Notes under the pieces: model-generated
Database searches by the model: none
Told to the model about the DNA's origin: nothing
Seen by the model: only the letters and a program-made list of their open reading frames with translations
Assembly: GCA_011620305.1 (NCBI GenBank)
Contig: WOZL01000012.1
Coordinates: 1-8,548 of the forward strand
Origin: Candidatus Dojkabacteria bacterium
Lineage (GTDB): Bacteria > Patescibacteriota > Dojkabacteria > SC72
DNA: 8,548 nt
Direction of reading: 5' to 3'
Position numbers and translations under genes: made by a program
In this document: positions 7,664 through 8,548 of the stretch, piece by piece
Position numbering within the stretch: position 1 is the first letter of the stretch
Layout: every line of letters starts with the position of its first letter

Positions 7664-8548
7664 CTATTTACTCAGTATCAACTCTGCTTCTTTTTTAGCT
7701 ACAAGCTTGCGCATATCAACTAACTTCTCTGGTTTTACAGATACTCCATATACACCCTTTTGAATACACTCTGCTACAAGTTTCTCATCGTCTTCACATA
7801 TTACGGTAATTCGAGATTTGGAAGGTTTAAGTATATCAACTACACCATCTACAACTTTCAATATGCTGTTATTAGAAAGTGAGTACTTAGATTTCTTATC
7901 ATCCAAAGAGATACCCTGCATCTGCTTAGCAATCCTAGGCATATTTAAAACAACTCCATCAATCTTAGCTTTAACAATTTCATCTACTAATATGACCTCT
8001 GTAGGATTATCTATTACAGCATATACATTAAAACTAGAACTTCTTCTTAACCCTATACTAGATAGAGTCTTTTTAAACTCTCTCATATTTTCAACACTCA
8101 TTGGAGCATGTACACCTAAAGAAACATTTCTCTTTTTGTATAGATCTCTAATTCTTTTAACAATCTTCAAAGTTCTTCTTAAGAATTCTGGATTATTTAG
8201 ATAGTGCTTTAAACCGAATTGATTATCAGATAGCTCAGAATTTTCCATTGAGGAACCTTTAGTAATATCTCTAAATTGTTTAACAGTACTTGATCCAATT
8301 GTAACTATTACCTCATCACCTTGAGCTAGTTCAATAATTTCACATGCTTTCTCTGATATGTCATTTGCATATTCTACAAATTTCTTATCTTCAACATAAG
8401 CCATTAGATGCCTACCTTCCTCAATCATCAATTTATCTAAATCTAGATATGCTATACCATGTGAATTACCTACATACTCTCTCAATTTCTTGTTTTCTAA
8501 TGTAGGCATTATAAAGACCTTAGTAGCAGTAGGAGACAAAGAGCTATC
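7664..8548 (-). CDS. C-terminal portion of a PEP synthase-like protein with altered active site (5' end outside window)
   Basis: The frame is open to the right edge (294 residues visible); the TTG at 8539 and the ATG at 8509 look internal. PEP synthases (PpsA) make phosphoenolpyruvate from pyruvate and ATP, with chemistry in a C-terminal PEP-utilising TIM barrel. From the edge, the protein follows the PpsA order: TATKVF (7-12), a helix where PpsA has its LMRAEF segment, VIVTIGSS (80-87), NQFGLKHYL (109-117), YAVIDNPTEVILVDE (176-190) and VSVKPEKLVDMRK (269-281) near the end. Several family-defining residues appear changed. The barrel arginines correspond to D36, T83 and K114, the metal-binding Glu to D180, and the GSND loop to LNMPR; the catalytic Cys position is kept (C251 in VICED). 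It may be a divergent or inactive paralogue, or a domain of a larger protein. The alignment was done by eye, so ppsA is not assigned as a symbol. It ends 27 bp before mutS, in the same orientation. Confidence 0.72.
   Translation of the reverse strand, partial: DSSLSPTATKVFIMPTLENKKLREYVGNSHGIAYLDLDKLMIEEGRHLMAYVEDKKFVEYANDISEKACEIIELAQGDEVIVTIGSSTVKQFRDITKGSSMENSELSDNQFGLKHYLNNPEFLRRTLKIVKRIRDLYKKRNVSLGVHAPMSVENMREFKKTLSSIGLRRSSSFNVYAVIDNPTEVILVDEIVKAKIDGVVLNMPRIAKQMQGISLDDKKSKYSLSNNSILKVVDGVVDILKPSKSRITVICEDDEKLVAECIQKGVYGVSVKPEKLVDMRKLVAKKEAELILSK

Noticed and set aside
8537..8539. TTG as the start of the PEP-synthase-like gene
   Set aside because: The frame continues to the window edge, and the sequence just after it (SPTATKVF) matches an internal PpsA segment, so the gene is most likely truncated by the window.
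1..8548. Alternative genetic code with UGA as Gly or Trp, as in some CPR lineages and mollicutes
   Set aside because: No stop in the window is TGA, but the long conserved frames contain no in-frame TGA either, and Trp and Gly are encoded normally. The standard bacterial code suffices.

Overview
This AT-rich window (roughly one third G+C by eye) is densely coding. It holds five protein genes and only one intergenic gap longer than 30 bp. I see no mobile element, CRISPR array, tRNA or rRNA. The gene set, the short spacers, the absence of Shine-Dalgarno motifs before the visible starts, and the look of the penicillin-binding protein (basic cytoplasmic tail, one membrane helix, GT51 plus transpeptidase, cysteine-containing linker, C-terminal Ig-like domains) suggest a compact bacterial genome. 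A Candidate Phyla Radiation (Patescibacteria) lineage such as Dojkabacteria or Katanobacteria is the best guess. This placement is an inference from overall appearance, not from a marker search. The standard code fits: all five stops are TAA or TAG, and no UGA interrupts the long frames.

Layout from left to right: (1) the 3' half of pheT on the + strand, cut by the left edge; (2) a complete class A penicillin-binding protein on the - strand, convergent with pheT; (3) a 201-bp divergent promoter region; (4) on the + strand, an orphan OmpR/PhoB-type regulator whose receiver domain has lost its phosphoacceptor aspartate; (5) mutS on the - strand, convergent with the regulator; (6) on the - strand, the C-terminal part of a PEP synthase-like protein, cut by the right edge and ending 27 bp upstream of mutS.

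Both convergent pairs overlap on the same tetranucleotide, CTAA, which supplies TAA to the + gene and TAG to the - gene. Neither junction has a visible terminator, so the transcripts probably overlap as antisense pairs. mutS has an extended -10 box (TGCTATAAT) ending only 8 nt before its ATG, which predicts a leaderless mRNA. The regulator and the PBP gene diverge from a shared region, so control of cell-wall synthesis by this regulator is possible but untested.

Most of the window is housekeeping (translation, peptidoglycan synthesis, mismatch repair). The two unusual items are proteins that keep a recognisable fold but lack family-defining catalytic residues: the pseudo-receiver regulator, which also has six cysteines confined to its first 118 residues, and the PEP-utilising barrel, in which nearly all substrate- and metal-binding residues are replaced while the catalytic cysteine position is kept. 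I found no convincing new multi-gene system.
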